Source: Conidiobolus incongruus B7586 (taxonomy: Eukaryota > Entomophthoromycota > Entomophthoromycetes > Entomophthorales > Conidiobolaceae). Taken from it: DNA of 64,000 nt. The translations under genes were made by a program, and so were the position numbers. Of this stretch, positions 1-12,374 are shown in pieces (positions within the stretch are counted from its first letter, which is position 1; each line of letters opens with the position of its first letter). Location of the stretch: NCBI GenBank assembly GCA_000697335.1, contig JNEM01015231.1, positions 1 to 64,000 of the forward strand, read 5' to 3'. The notes under the pieces were generated by a model. The model was not told the origin of the DNA and made no database searches. It saw only the letters and a program-made list of their open reading frames with translations.

Positions 1-638
1 TATAATATTATATTATATAAAATTAAGTCTATATTTATATATTCAATATTAAATTAAATGGATTTTTTTAAATTTAAATATTTTTATTTAAAATATATTA
101 TTGAAGATTTTTTTTCAAATAATGATTAAGAATAATATAAAAAAATTATTTTTGATATAATAAATTAATTTTATTATATTATATGATATATATTTAATAA
201 TAAATAATTTGGTTTTTAACTATTATTTATGATATCATATTTTTATAATATCATAGATTAATCACATTAATATTATTATAATATTATCAGCTATAACTTT
301 CTATTTTATCTTATTTTATCTTATTTTATCTTGTTTTATCTTTAAATCATTATAAATTTTTATATATAAAAGAGAGAAACCTTGTCAAGTAAAAAATCAT
401 CATTTAGTTAATCTTACAAATAATAAAAGCTTCCTTTGTTTTATATTTTACTAAACTGATTCAGTGATTAGGGTCAGTTATATATCATCTTATAAATAAA
501 CCAGATATTTAAGTAAGTGATTTTAATAAAATTAAAAAAAATATTTAAAATAATTATACTATTAATCTTTTGTGTATTTTTAACTAATAGCTGAATGAAT
601 TTAATAATCAAACCACTTGATCCTGTATTTCTATTGAT
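1..638. other. AT-rich intergenic stretch
   Basis: I see no coding signal, RNA gene or element end here apart from a short tandem repeat at about 302-342. Confidence 0.6.
302..342. repeat. 10-nt tandem repeat
   Basis: About four copies of a unit reading ttattttatc, the last with one change. A simple repeat with no obvious role. Confidence 0.7.
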
Positions 639-1500
639 TTAAATATATATAGGTTGATAAAATATTTGGGAATCAAAGTGTAATGGACACTTTTGGGACA
701 GGTGTTTTGCTAAAGTGAGTGAAATTAATTCAGAAAGAGCATAATGAACTTCTGTTGAAGGATGCATAGAATCATAGAAAAAGAAGTCTTCAGGGTTAAT
801 GCATGGGTCAGCATCTTCATCTTCAAAGAAGCAAAATGAAGCCAAGTCACCATTTGGAATAGGTTTTTTATACCACTGTGAAAGCTTACTGAAATCTCTC
901 CCAAATTCCATTATATTGAAATTGACATTTGTATATAAGTTGGATAGTTTGTGAATTAGCTCTTTGAGTAGTGTATTATGAATCGCAATTCTCAACTTGA
1001 CTAGCTCTAAATGTTGTTTTCCTCTCATTATTACTCTGGGTGTCAAGTATGCTGGAGGTACTTCAACCACCATGATTTGTTCGAAATGATAAGCTTTTAT
1101 TAGTACAGTCAAGTCCCTTTCAATATTTTCAATCACCTTGAATGGATTCGTGGTTATATTCCTATAGTCATTAACTCCTCCAAAATAAGATACCACATAA
1201 CTTTGCTTATCATTTCCACAGCTTTGATCAGCTTTGTTAGCATATCTCTTAATTTCGTCACTGATTATACTGGGAATGAAATTTGAAAAGGAGCTATTTT
1301 GTTTTCACTGGTAGATGTATCATGAACATAGTTTCCTACAGTTTGAATACTGTATTTGGTTTGAATAAACTCTGCCTATATTGCTCCATTACTAAATCAA
1401 TCTTAGTAATAGGGACCTTACAAGATTCCGCAGGTGAGACGGCTCAAGTTATCATCATCACTTGAACTTTCTCCAAATAATATTGTACATTTTGGATTCA
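639..1500 (-). pseudogene. Decayed GDSL/SGNH esterase-lipase
   Basis: The C-terminal two thirds read as an open frame with SGNH block III (YFGGVNDYRN, with the Gly-x-Asn-Asp element) near 1,175 and block V (YDSMHPS, catalytic Asp and His) near 760. The frame is open upstream of position 1196 with no Met, through a segment reading IPSIISDEIKRYAN, to a stop near 1,300. Beyond that, block I is still readable near 1,470 (FGESSSDDDNLSRLT; family form FGDSLSDxGNxxxLT), followed by a YY..FSNG segment typical of the fungal/plant-type GDSL family. Block I has lost the usual Asp before the nucleophile Ser. Between block I and the intact C-terminal part there are at least three in-frame stops and one change of frame. 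I therefore call it a pseudogene of a secreted esterase rather than a gene with an unseen intron. Nothing suggests the remaining C-terminal frame is expressed alone. Confidence 0.75.
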
Positions 1501-2784
1501 GATGACCAGATGAAGTATGAAAATATATAAAATAAAAGGAGATTTTCAGATATTATTTTGAACCAAATTAAATTTGAAAGATACTCTTGTTGGAATTCGG
1601 TATATATTTGTATTACAAAAGATATTACTTGAATGTTGGTTTATTGACTATTTCAATGTAGAAATTATAATAATTGAAACACATATTTTTGTTTTATAAA
1701 CATTACTTGATTATCCAATGATTTTTGGTAGTAAAAATGATGCTAAGGACTGAATTTTTCGTCCAACTGATTGATAATTACAAATTTAAAGTGGGATATT
1801 TATAGCCTAATAATGTATTAATAAATATTTAGCAAACTACTATACCTTAACTTAAATACACAATACCCATTATAATTACATAATTTAAAAATAAAATATA
1901 ATATAATTTCAATGAAATAGTATATTAAATTTTTCCAACCGTATCTCAAATAATTTTGATTTTATTTTAAAAATAAATAAAATCTTTATCTTATATTCTT
2001 TATTTAAATTTTATATCAAATAATTTTAATTTGATTTTTTAAATTTTTCAAAATTAATAATTATGAAATTTAAATAGTAAAATCAATATTTAATTTAATA
2101 ATATAAACTAGTTTTTTCAAATCCAATAATCATTAAGAATATATTTGGATAATAAATTATTTTTATATAGTCATTATGATTAAATATCCCAAACTGTAAA
2201 TTCAATAATATTAATTTCTTCAATTGTAATTTTATTAATGCTTTAAATAGTATAAATGGCTTATTCAAATATTATTCTTTGAAAGCGTCATATGATGAAT
2301 CAATCGTCAACAATAATACAGTACATACCATGTATTAAAAGATTAAATAATAAAGTATTACGTATTATCCTCTAATTATTATGATCTATTTTTAACTTAA
2401 TTTGATATTTATAAATTACTAAAGGTATAATAAATCTATGGATTTGATTGATATATATTAATATTTAGATAAAAGTGATTATAAAATTAAGTAATGATAT
2501 TAAAAAATTAATTGGTTAGATGATATCAAATTAATATTATCTAATATTTATTACAAAAGGTTGACCGATACTTACTCAGTAACAAAATTAAATTTTAATA
2601 TGATTATATATATTGATACATAGAAATAAATATTCAAGATATAAATATACCTCTATCAATCACAAAAAAGATAGCTCAGTCTTGTTTGTTATTTGACTTG
2701 CTTTCATCAATTTAAATAGGTCAATAAATTTTATTTTTCTGAAATATAACTTATATAAATAAGATTATTATATTATATCTTGAT
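1501..2784. other. AT-rich intergenic stretch
   Basis: No convincing open frame, RNA gene or repeat. It separates the esterase relic from the acyltransferase array. Confidence 0.55.
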
Positions 2785-3798
2785 TTATACGAACTCTATT
2801 TCAGGAGGATTAGGGCCAGGGTGATACTGATTTTTATATTTATCATATAGTTCTTTCAAACGGTTCATATAAGTTTGATGAAGCTCATCAATCTCTTCTT
2901 GGGTTGGGTTAGAATTCTGAGTCACTTCAATAGGTGCCCCAACAACTGCATGAAGTTTGACCTTTTTAGGGAAGATCCCTTTGCTTCCTTCAAAAAATCC
3001 TTGGCCAACAAATTGAGGAAAGTAGATACCGGTTAATCTTAATATCTTCTCAATGGTATTAGTTATAAAGCCCTTTTCGTGATTTAAATCATATAAACTA
3101 TTCTCTCCAAAACAGTATACAGGTACTAAATGAGCTCTAAAAAATGTTAATACCTCATAAATTATCCATTGAAAATTAAGTTACCCATTTTGAATAGCCA
3201 ATTTAACGAATCCCTTTCTGTTTTTAAGTACAAGCTTACTTAAATGAGGTTGTGCATAAAGTGATTCAGCACCCCCACCAATAACAATTGCAACACTACT
3301 TCCTGGACCTTGATTTAAGAGATACTCGATCGATTTCTTAGAAACAGAACAAGCTCCAATTGACAAAAATAAATCTCTATAAAATGGGAAGAAAAAATTG
3401 ACATTTAAAGTGAGTAAAGTGACTTTAATTCCAGGGAATAGCTTATTAAATCGATCAGAAGGGTGCCCAAATAAAGCCTGTAAGCCAAAGCTGATGATTC
3501 CATGAGGATGATAACCAAAGATATACTTGTTCTCTGGTGATAAAAGAACTTCTTGATGGAGCTCAGCTTGGAAATAATTCGCTAAATATTTGAATATTGG
3601 AAAATTATGGCGAACCCAGTTAATGGAACGTCCACCATGTTCATGCGCTCTGTCAAAGATAATAAACGCAGTATAAAGCAGGGCGAAAGGACGGGTGGTT
3701 GGGAAGAACCATAGGCTAAAATATAAACTAGGAAGCAGTGTGATACCAACAACCATCCAAATCGTACTTAATAACTCTAATGTCTTTTTTATAGCCAT
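2785..3798 (-). CDS. DGAT2: DGAT2-family acyltransferase, copy A
   Basis: Diacylglycerol O-acyltransferase type 2 family, which transfers an acyl group from acyl-CoA to diacylglycerol (or a related acceptor) at the ER and lipid droplet. Exons 3185-3798 and 2785-3136 join in phase across a 48-nt intron (phase 2) to give 321 residues, a normal family length. Visible features: an N-terminal hydrophobic stretch at about residues 10-47, the catalytic HPHG at 97-100 in YIFGYHPHGIISFG, the GGGAESLYAQP block, and FVKLAIQNGAHLVPVYCFGEN across the splice. It is the first of three paralogues on the same strand (with 5164-6177 and 8625-9774). Large parts, including the whole intron, are identical to copy B, which indicates recent gene conversion. 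A TATAAATAG box lies 71 bp upstream of the ATG. The acceptor substrate (DAG, monoacylglycerol or wax alcohol) cannot be told from sequence. Confidence 0.93.
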
Positions 3799-5163
3799 AA
3801 CAATATTAATTGAATGAGTTGAGTTAAATTATTAACATTTTTAATACTTACCAATGAAGTCATCTATCCTATTTATATTTATCCTGATAAACACAAAATG
3901 TATAATATTATATAAAAAGAAATTATATTAAACTAAATTCATACCAATTCTAGTATTTTCTTAAATCAAATATTTATCCTTTAATAATTACTTAAAAGAA
4001 TTTAACCTTTAAATAATATATATCAAGTAATGATTTATTTCTATAATTAATTTATAATAAGGCAAAACGTACATGTGCTCCAGGTTTAATGAGTGATAGA
4101 ATACTGTTTTTGTAGCTCAAATATCCATATTTTTCATATCTGATGCATTTGACATTATCATAGAATTTCTAATCTAATATAATTGGCTTAATGGGGAAAT
4201 AATATTGCACATTTTATAAAAATTGCAAAATTATTGTTCATTTTTCAAACTTTTAATATATCTATTTACCCTTTAAATATATTAAAAACAATTTTAAAAC
4301 AAATTAATGAGTTTGTAAACATAAAATTATTCTCAAGGATATATTTAATTTTAAATATAATTATTTATTTTAATAAATTGGTACAATTTGCAATATTACC
4401 TAAAATCAAAATTGATGGTATTTAGCCAAATATATTAGATTAAATATTTTTTAATAAAAATAAAATTGACCAAGATATATATTTAAAAAATATTAATTTA
4501 AATGAGTTAATTACAATAAAACTTATTTAATTTATTATTTACTTATTGATAATTATATGATATATATTCAACGACTAAAATAATATACAAGTATTAAATA
4601 TTCAATATATTTATTTATACCCTCTAGTATGAAGAAAAATGATAATGTATAAAATTTTTTATTATATCCATTTAATATCCATTAAATATTATATTTTGAA
4701 AATTATGTTTTTATAATATAATTTAACTGTAATCACTTAAAGAATTTTACATCGAGAAAGGACAAAAAATATATATTATATTACAATAAATTATTAAAAA
4801 AGTATAAAGAAAAATATTTGTGAATAAAAATGGAATTTTGATAAAATAATTAAAATATTATTTATAATTATATTATAAATTATTTGATTTTTATTCAATT
4901 TCAAAAGTGAATTATAATTAATTTAATTAAAGGTACTTATTGAAGTTTTAATCAGAACAGACTATCAATTCAGTGGCCTGTGGTCCTCAATTAGAATAAT
5001 AAATTTAGAGCAAAGTAATATTAGACAATTTATCAAATATTAAAATATGATTTTTATATTTATCAATTCAGTTGATATATATATCAGATTGGCATCTATT
5101 TATTCTTAAATCAATGTATTAATTTTTAAATGATTATAAAATTTAATCAAAATTAATAATGAT
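3799..5163. other. Spacer between DGAT2 copies A and B
   Basis: Apart from the promoter of copy A, this is AT-rich sequence with no gene. The short plus-strand frame near 4234-4425 has no Met-led homology or splice context and looks like chance. Confidence 0.55.
3869..3877 (-). promoter_or_regulatory. TATA box of DGAT2 copy A
   Basis: TATAAATAG on the minus strand, 71 bp upstream of the start codon. The same nonamer sits at nearly the same distance before copy B (72 bp) and slightly closer before copy C (52 bp). Confidence 0.6.
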
Positions 5164-6177
5164 TTACACGAATTCCATTTCAGGGGGATTAGGACTGGGA
5201 TGATATTGGTACTTATATTTATCATATAGTTCTTTCAAACGGTTCATATAAGTTTGATGAAGCTCATCAATCTCTTCTTGGGTTGGGTTAGAATTCTGAG
5301 TCACTTCAATAGGTGCCCCAACAACTGCATGAAGTTTGACCTTTTTAGGGAAGATCCCTTTGCTTCCTTCAAAAAATCCTGTTCCAACGAATTGTGGAAA
5401 ATAAACTCCAGTTAATTTTAATATCTTTTCAATAATTCTAAGAATGAAACCCTTAGAATGGTTTAAATCAAATAGATTATTCTCTCCAAAACAGTATACA
5501 GGTACTAAATGAGCTCTAAAAAATGTTAATACCTCATAAATTATCCATTGAAAATTAAGTTACCCATTTTGAATAGCTACTTTGACGAATCCTTTTCTAT
5601 TTTTAAGTACAAGCTTACTTAAATGAGGTTGTGCATAAAGTGATTCAGCACCCCCACCAATAACAATTGCAACACTGCTCCCTGGTCCTTGACTTAAAAG
5701 ACATTGGATAGATTTTTTAGAAACTGAACAAGTTCCAACTGACATAAAGAAATCTCTATAAAATGGAATAAAAAAGTTGACATTTAAAGTGAGTAAACTG
5801 ATTTTAATCCCTGGAAAAAGCTTATTGAAGTGATTGGTAGCGTGTCCAAATAAAGCTTGTAAGCCAAAGCTGATGATTCCGTGAGGATGATATCCAAAGA
5901 TATACTTGTTCTCTGGTGATAAAGGAACTTCTCGATGGAGTTCAGCATCAAAATAGTTTCCCAAGTATTTGAATAATGGTAAGTTATCACGAATCCAGCT
6001 AATAGTACGTCCACCGCGTTCATGTGCTCTATCAAAGATCATAAAAACGGTGTAAATCAAGACGAAGGGTCTTGTGATTGAAAAGAACCATAAACTAATG
6101 TATAGCATGGGCCATACTATGATAAAAACAATCATCCAAATAGTGCTTAATAATTCTAATGTTTGTTTCATAGCCAT
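5164..6177 (-). CDS. DGAT2: DGAT2-family acyltransferase, copy B
   Basis: Tandem paralogue of copy A with the same architecture: exons 5564-6177 and 5164-5515, a 48-nt phase-2 intron, 321 residues. HPHG is again at residues 97-100, followed by GGGAESLYAQP, and FVKVAIQNGAHLVPVYCFGEN spans the splice. The N-terminal membrane segment has diverged (IVFIIVWPMLYISLWFF here), so selection or drift has acted there while the C-terminal half was homogenised with copy A. Tracts of 77, 90 and 168 nt are identical between the two, the middle one covering the complete intron. A TATAAATAG box lies 72 bp upstream. It probably acylates diacylglycerol at ER or lipid-droplet membranes; any functional split between A and B is unknown. 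Confidence 0.93.
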
Positions 6178-8624
6178 GATGATAATGAATGATTGAATTG
6201 AATTAATTCATTAATACTTTCAATAAGTATTATCAAAGCCATCCTCACCTATTTATACTAATTCTTATCGACCCCAAATAAATCAAAGTCAGATGATATT
6301 AAACCAAACAATTTAGATACGAGTATTACTTAAATCAGTTTTTTACCCTCTAATTTTTTTAGAACAAATATAACTGTTATTCACTAATAAATGTTATATT
6401 TCTGGTTTAACTAATTTCTTGTAAATTCTTTATTTCCTTTTATTAGTTCAAATTATGCCTTTCAAACCAATCAAAATAATTTTTAACTTTTTTAATTGAT
6501 TATTGTGGTTAATTCATAATACTATTAGTGTATTTCAACTGATATTCAATATTATAATATTAATTATCAAATTATATTATTCTGAAAAAGGTGGCTTATG
6601 ACGTCAGATTTCCTAATATAATTCAAATCATAATAATATTTTATAATATCGTAAGGATAAAACTAGACCAATAATAGGTTGATAATATTAGAGAAAACTA
6701 TTAAATTTGGTTCATATCCACAATTAATATTGTTCCTGCTTTTTGATTAAACTTATTTTTAAGTTATTAATTATCATTAAATCTCAATAAATTCTGTGTC
6801 TAATTTATAAAATAATAATTTTGATATTCACACTTAACAAAATGAATATATGGTAGAATGCTACAACTAGAGTTCTAGTTTTGTTACATCTGTCTTATCT
6901 CCAAAACCTTGAATTAAAACTAAAGCAATTTGATAACGTATTCAAAATAATATGATTATTGATGCTCTACATTAAAATCCCGTGATTTTTGATCAATAAA
7001 GAAAACTTATTCATCATACTATTGGATGGATATAAAATAAATAGCAAATAATATTCAACTATAGAAATATTTTGAATTTGTAATTTTAAATGTTGAAAAT
7101 GATTAAAACTTTGAACTGAATTGATCAATATTAATATAAAAAAGTATGCATATATGTTATTATAAATTATTTCCGTAGTTTGATTGAAAAAAATGTAATT
7201 ATTATTAATAATATTTATAGTCGATTAATATTCAAAGACCAGTATTCACAATAAAGGGAGGTTTGAATTCTTTGAACTTAGTAAAATAATTAGTATTTAG
7301 TAATTATAAAAATATCTGAACTATCATTCTCCAATAATTTTTATTAAGCCCCATTTTAAAATCAACTTTTAATCAATTTCAAATGTAAACAAATTTTTGA
7401 ATTTTTCCGATTAAAGATTTGATAAAATGTCCTCATCGTTGTTTTTCCGAATGACCTAATATAAATAATAATGATTAAATGCAGGGTTTTGGTGAGTTTT
7501 ATACTGTATTTATCATATCTAGTCCAATCAGTAAAATCCTAGTGTCAATAATATTTTGAGATAAGGATTCATCATCCATTCCTGAAGAATTAAAGTCATG
7601 AACTGTATCAATTTGATTTAGTTTGATTTTCAGTTGAGTTTTGCTTATAAGCTGTCACTAGATATTCGATAAATCACATCTTTGAATTTTTTTTGAATGA
7701 GTCAGTCTTTTTTTGTACTAATAAAAGACCTTTTAGATTGTCGAATGAATCTATCAAATTATTATTAAAAATTAACTATGTTGATAGTATTTATTAAAAA
7801 AATTATAAAATTGATATAAATAGATAATATTAAGAATAAATATATGGGTATATAGTATATATTGTAATTATTAAAGATATATCATAATAATTTACATGTG
7901 AATTATAAACAAAATCATGGACCTCCATAATAATGATACAATCAAACATCAATATTATTTTAAATATGAATCAAAGGTGAGGATATACTAAATATATAAA
8001 ACATTAAATTGAGATATTTTTATGATATTTTTACACCATTATTGGAGGTTCTAATATAAAAATAATTGAAAGATTGAAATAGATTAAACCAAATATTGAA
8101 GTGATTATATTTTTAACAAATATTGGCTTCAGGATAAGTTAATTGTAAATGAATAAAAAATTTTAAAAAAAGGAATTAAAATTGTTATATTGTTTTAATT
8201 CATAATGAATTCAAATCATAAAAATCAGTTTTATTTTTGAATTATATTGAATTGAATGAATATTCAATTAAAACAGCTTTAACAACAGGAAAACAGTGTT
8301 TTAGTAAAATCATTACATATCTCAATTAATCAGAAATTTTTGTATCTAAAATATAAAATATCACTAATAATGATTTATTTAGAATATTAATTAATCATTA
8401 TATGATTAGATATTTTCTATATTAGATTTAATTTACTCCTGTAAATTATAATATACAAATTAAATATAAAATTTTCCTATTAAAATAAATGGAAAAATAA
8501 ATTAAATTAAATTAATATTATAAAAAAATGAATGATTCAATATAATTGAAAAATTATATTGATTATTTTATTGATGAGTATTAAATATGATGAAATGATT
8601 AATATTAATGTTAGTAAGAATTGT
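6178..8624. other. Long AT-rich spacer between DGAT2 copies B and C
   Basis: About 2.4 kb with the copy B promoter at its left edge. The part around 7,420-7,760 is slightly less AT-rich than its surroundings but shows no frame I can match to a family. I see no RNA gene or element termini. Confidence 0.5.
6249..6257 (-). promoter_or_regulatory. TATA box of DGAT2 copy B
   Basis: TATAAATAG on the minus strand, 72 bp before the ATG at 6177. It matches the box of copy A in sequence and spacing. Confidence 0.6.
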
Positions 8625-9774
8625 TTAGTGATCAACGAATTCTAATTCAGGAGGGTTACCACCTGGATGGTACTTATCCTTGTTGCGATTGTATAAATCG
8701 GTTAAGCGTTCCAAGTATTCAGCATGAACCTTTTCAATTTCTTCAACAGAAGGATTTTCATTTTTTACTACTTTAATAGGTTCACCAACTATAAAAGCAC
8801 AGGGTTAGTAAACTCAATTTGATTGGTGTACATTTGTGGATTTATGATACTTACTAACTATGTTAATGGGGACCTTGTGTGGGAAATATCCTGTACTACC
8901 CTCTTTAAAACCTCTACCTAAGACAAGAGGTGTCGTGGTACCAAAGACAGATCTGTTGAATTTATAGATCCATTTGTATAATCCACTATGGTTTTCTTGA
9001 ATATCATACATAGAGTTTTCACCAAATGAATACATTGGAACTAAGTGAGCACTATTATAATAAAATTAGTAAACCAATAAATCAAAAAAAGGATTAAGCT
9101 TACCCAGTTTGAATAGCCATCTTGACGAATCCCATTCTCTTCTTAATGACCAATCTAGCGAGGTTGGGCTTAGCGTGCATGGCTTCAGCAGCACCACCAA
9201 CGACGATACCAACACTGTGACCAGGACCTTTAGACAAAATCTTCTTGATGGATTGTTTAGAGACAGAGTTCATACCACCCCATAAGCAGTAATCTCTATA
9301 AAATGGGATGAAGAAGTTCATATTCAAAGTTAACAAAGAAATCTTGATTCCAGGGAAGAGCTGAGCCAAGTTATTCTTCCAGCGGTAAATAGCACATTGG
9401 AATCCAAAGCTAATAATACCATGAGGATGGTAGGCAAAAATGTAATTTTCCTTGGGATCTAATTCGGTCTCAGAGTGAATTTGAAGGTTAAAATATTCAG
9501 CCATCCAGTTCTGAATGGGAATAATATTAATCAACCATTGGGCTCTTCTGTCACCACCTTCGTGGGATTTATCAACGAGCATGTATATGATGTAAGCCAA
9601 GGCCAAGGGTATGCCAACAACTGGAATGGAAGCCATAGCAAAGAATAGAATTAGACATGTAGTCATAATGAATGGAATCCAAAATGCAGTCAACATTCCT
9701 CTAGCATCTTTGAAGAAGGATTCGCTAGGTAGCGTATTTGGGCTAATATTAGTTTTCTTTTCTATTTCAGTCAT
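8625..9774 (-). CDS. DGAT2: DGAT2-family acyltransferase, copy C
   Basis: Third acyltransferase of the array and the most divergent. Exons 9104-9774, 8855-9051 and 8625-8788, with introns of 52 and 66 nt, all in phase, give 343 residues. The N-terminus is about 20 residues longer than in copies A and B (MTEIEKKTNISPN...). HPHG is at 116-119 in YIFAYHPHGIISFG. The GGAAEAMHAKP block and the C-terminal GSTGYFPHKVPINIV then GEPIKVV follow the family plan. The second intron is absent from A and B, so those two probably share a duplication after losing it, or C gained it. Codon choice is less AT-biased than in A and B, which may mean higher expression. TATAAATAG lies 52 bp upstream. Likely role: triacylglycerol synthesis at the ER. 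Confidence 0.92.
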
Positions 9775-11486
9775 GGTTCAATTAATAATACAAGTGATAA
9801 ATTTGCAAACAAGATGATTAATTGTCTATTTATACCCAACAACCACGTAAATTCGCATGATATCATACCGAATTGAAATTTTTTTTGATTGATAATATTT
9901 ATTTTTTCAAATTGTTTTTTTAATATTTGATATAGTTCTCATAGAAATAATATCCAATTAGATAACTAAATGAGAAAATCATATGAAGATTAAAAGAAAT
10001 TATGGCAATTGAAAAGCCTTAAAGTTAATATTAATTCGTAACCATTATTTTATTTAAAGATTAGAATTTACAAAATTTTTATTACATAGGAAACTTTCGG
10101 GATCACTTTTTTAAAACAATTTTCGGGTAAAAATTAATTTATGCACCTGTTAAAATTCAACAAGTTTATATCGTTCAATTGTTGGCTGCTAGTTTAAATT
10201 CAATTGATAAATTACAAAACTATCAGACAAGAATTAATAATACCACATTATTTTTATCGCATTGATTTTGATATTAATAACAAATGGATATATTAATCAA
10301 TTATTCTTAAATATTTAATAGTTGTTTTTATTTCCTTGCTATATCTTGAACCTTATCATTTCAAAATGCTAATAAAAATAATTCAATATTATGTAATATA
10401 AAAATATGAATAAGTATGATTACATTATAATTAATATTAAATGGTATATTGTGATATTTTGAATAACTGTAAAATTTATACTACCTTTCAGTTTGATAAC
10501 TATAATAAGCATAAAGATAAGATTTTGGATATTGGTCTTGATAACCTGAAATTGCTACGATTATCAACTATTATCACTTTGTTATCTATTAAAACAAATA
10601 TAAATAACCTTAATATAGTTATAATAAACATCAAATAACTCAAGAAAAAGAGTCATATCGAATTTATTTGAATAATTTAAATATTTACATTGATTCTACA
10701 TATTTATAGATAATCTTTATAATACTGCATTTATTATGGAATCCAAAACAATATTTAAACATTTAATAATCCGCTCAAGTTTACAAAGCTTTAATAACCA
10801 AATTGGGATCTGTTGCTGAACTCTGGTAAATCAATAATGAAAAATTCTACAGATTTTCGTTTGTAAATTTTTGGAATTTAGTATTTATTCTTTGAATAAT
10901 ATGTAAAATAAAATATAATTTGAAATTTTTGTTAAAATTTAATATAAAATAAAATTTGAATATTTTTTAATCTATAAATGTATTACCTTGCCAAGTTTAA
11001 ATGTTCATATAGCTGCGATGATTTGGTAAAAAGAAATTGAATATTGGTAAACTATATATGAATTCAATTATTTTAAAATATTATTTTAGTTATTCATATA
11101 CTCCTCAGATGGCATAATTAGAAAAATTAAATAGATAGATATTTTGTAATAATTGTAGAAGATTATATTGAGTATTAACTATAATGTTAAAATATTGAAT
11201 ATTTAATCAAGTTTAATTACAAAATTCATTACTAATATTTTTGTCAGTTTTTTTTAAATTTAAAATATATTAAAAAGATACTCAAATATATATATTTAGT
11301 AAATATACTAAAATATATAAAAACTTAATTTATTAAATATTGTTATAAAAAATTGTTAATTTGTTAAAAAAAACAATAAATATCAAATCACTTTTATAAA
11401 ATCAAATACTAATTGAAAATGATAAATTTTACATCAATAAGTGCAAGAAAAAATACATTCAATTTTATTAAGGGTTAATATAACAG
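9775..11486. other. AT-rich intergenic stretch
   Basis: Beyond the copy C promoter nothing is recognisable. A 65-codon plus-strand frame at 10441-10638 is low-complexity Asn/Ile/Leu and is not supported. Confidence 0.5.
9826..9834 (-). promoter_or_regulatory. TATA box of DGAT2 copy C
   Basis: TATAAATAG on the minus strand, 52 bp before the ATG at 9774. The nonamer is identical to that of the other two copies. Confidence 0.6.
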
Positions 11487-11624
11487 TTATGATGATTTTG
11501 AGGATGAAGCTGTTGATTTAAGATTTAACCAAGTATGATAAGCAAAAATTAGTATAATAACACTAACGCCCAAAGAGTTAACAATGAAGGTAAGTTGATC
11601 ATCAGTGATAACGTTAAAGTCCAT
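11487..11624 (-). CDS. OST4: Ost4, oligosaccharyltransferase mini-subunit
   Basis: A 45-residue protein that is easy to miss. Residues 5-33 read VITDDQLTFIVNSLGVSVII followed by LIFAYHTWL, matching the Ost4 pattern of a short acidic lead, one transmembrane helix (about 13-31) and a polar tail. The yeast and human proteins begin MISDEQL and MITDVQL, so VITDDQL is the family start signature preceded here by three or four extra residues (MDFN). Ost4 stabilises the Stt3-Ost3/6 part of the ER oligosaccharyltransferase, which transfers glycan to nascent proteins. The gene is a single exon ending in TAA with a Ser-rich tail. The DAD1/Ost2 subunit of the same complex lies at 54336-54833. Confidence 0.88.
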   Translation of the reverse strand: MDFNVITDDQLTFIVNSLGVSVIILIFAYHTWLNLKSTASSSKSS

Positions 11625-12374
11625 TATTGATATATATTGTATTTATATTAAATAAAGCTTAGACTATGAGCGAATATATAATTAATAAATTAATGAAATA
11701 TACTAATTATTCAATTTGACTAAGTTATTTTAGTTGAATAGGCTTGATGTCATATTGGAAGGACTACAGACTGACTTTATATTATTTTTGAGTAATTATG
11801 GGTTAATTTGAATTGTTTTTTCATATTCATTTAATCCAATCAAATTGATATATCGAATATATATGTGGACCAATCAGATGCAGGAGTTTTTTTGAGGATG
11901 ATTTCAAATAATATTACATTAAATTTCTAATTTACAAAAAGAAAATTTAAATTAAAAGGTGAATTACATTAAATATGGAATTGAGCTAATTTACTAATAT
12001 TTTTATCTACTTTAAAAAATATTTTTTAATATATATATATATCAATAAATTGTCAGATATAAAAATTAATTTTTTTCAATAGATTCTAATCTTGATATTT
12101 TACCATGGAATTTTCAAGTTTCAAAATAAAAAAATTATTAGAATATTTAATTAACTTTATGATTATAAAATGTACTATTATCTATTTTTAAAAAAAAATA
12201 TTTTACATTTGAATAAAAATGACAAGAGTCTTGAACCAATAATAATAAATCTAAATTTAACACTATGTTTCATATTGGACCCATATTCAATTGAAAATAA
12301 TCAAAATTTGATATTAACTGAGTTTAATTTAATAAGTGTAAAAAACATATATAAATAATTAATAACTACAAAAA
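11625..12374. other. AT-rich intergenic stretch
   Basis: Shared upstream region of the divergent genes OST4 (minus) and the Cdc14-like gene (plus). No clear promoter motif. The 62-codon frame at 12170-12358 is low-complexity and lacks support. Confidence 0.5.

Noticed and set aside
1283-1465. 60-codon plus-strand frame
   Set aside because: It lies antisense to the GDSL relic (block I region) and has no independent support.
4234-4425. 63-codon plus-strand frame between DGAT2 copies
   Set aside because: Phe/Ile/Asn/Lys composition typical of random AT-rich DNA, with no motif or splice context.
6700-8600. Possible old coding fragment around 7.4-7.8 kb
   Set aside because: Short stretches read open on the minus strand, but no family match emerged and stops are frequent. 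I could not support a relic.
10441-10638. 65-codon plus-strand frame
   Set aside because: Low-complexity AT-driven sequence with no recognisable family.
12170-12358. 62-codon frame just before the Cdc14-like gene
   Set aside because: Low complexity. The Cdc14-like protein has its own Met 17 bp after this frame ends.
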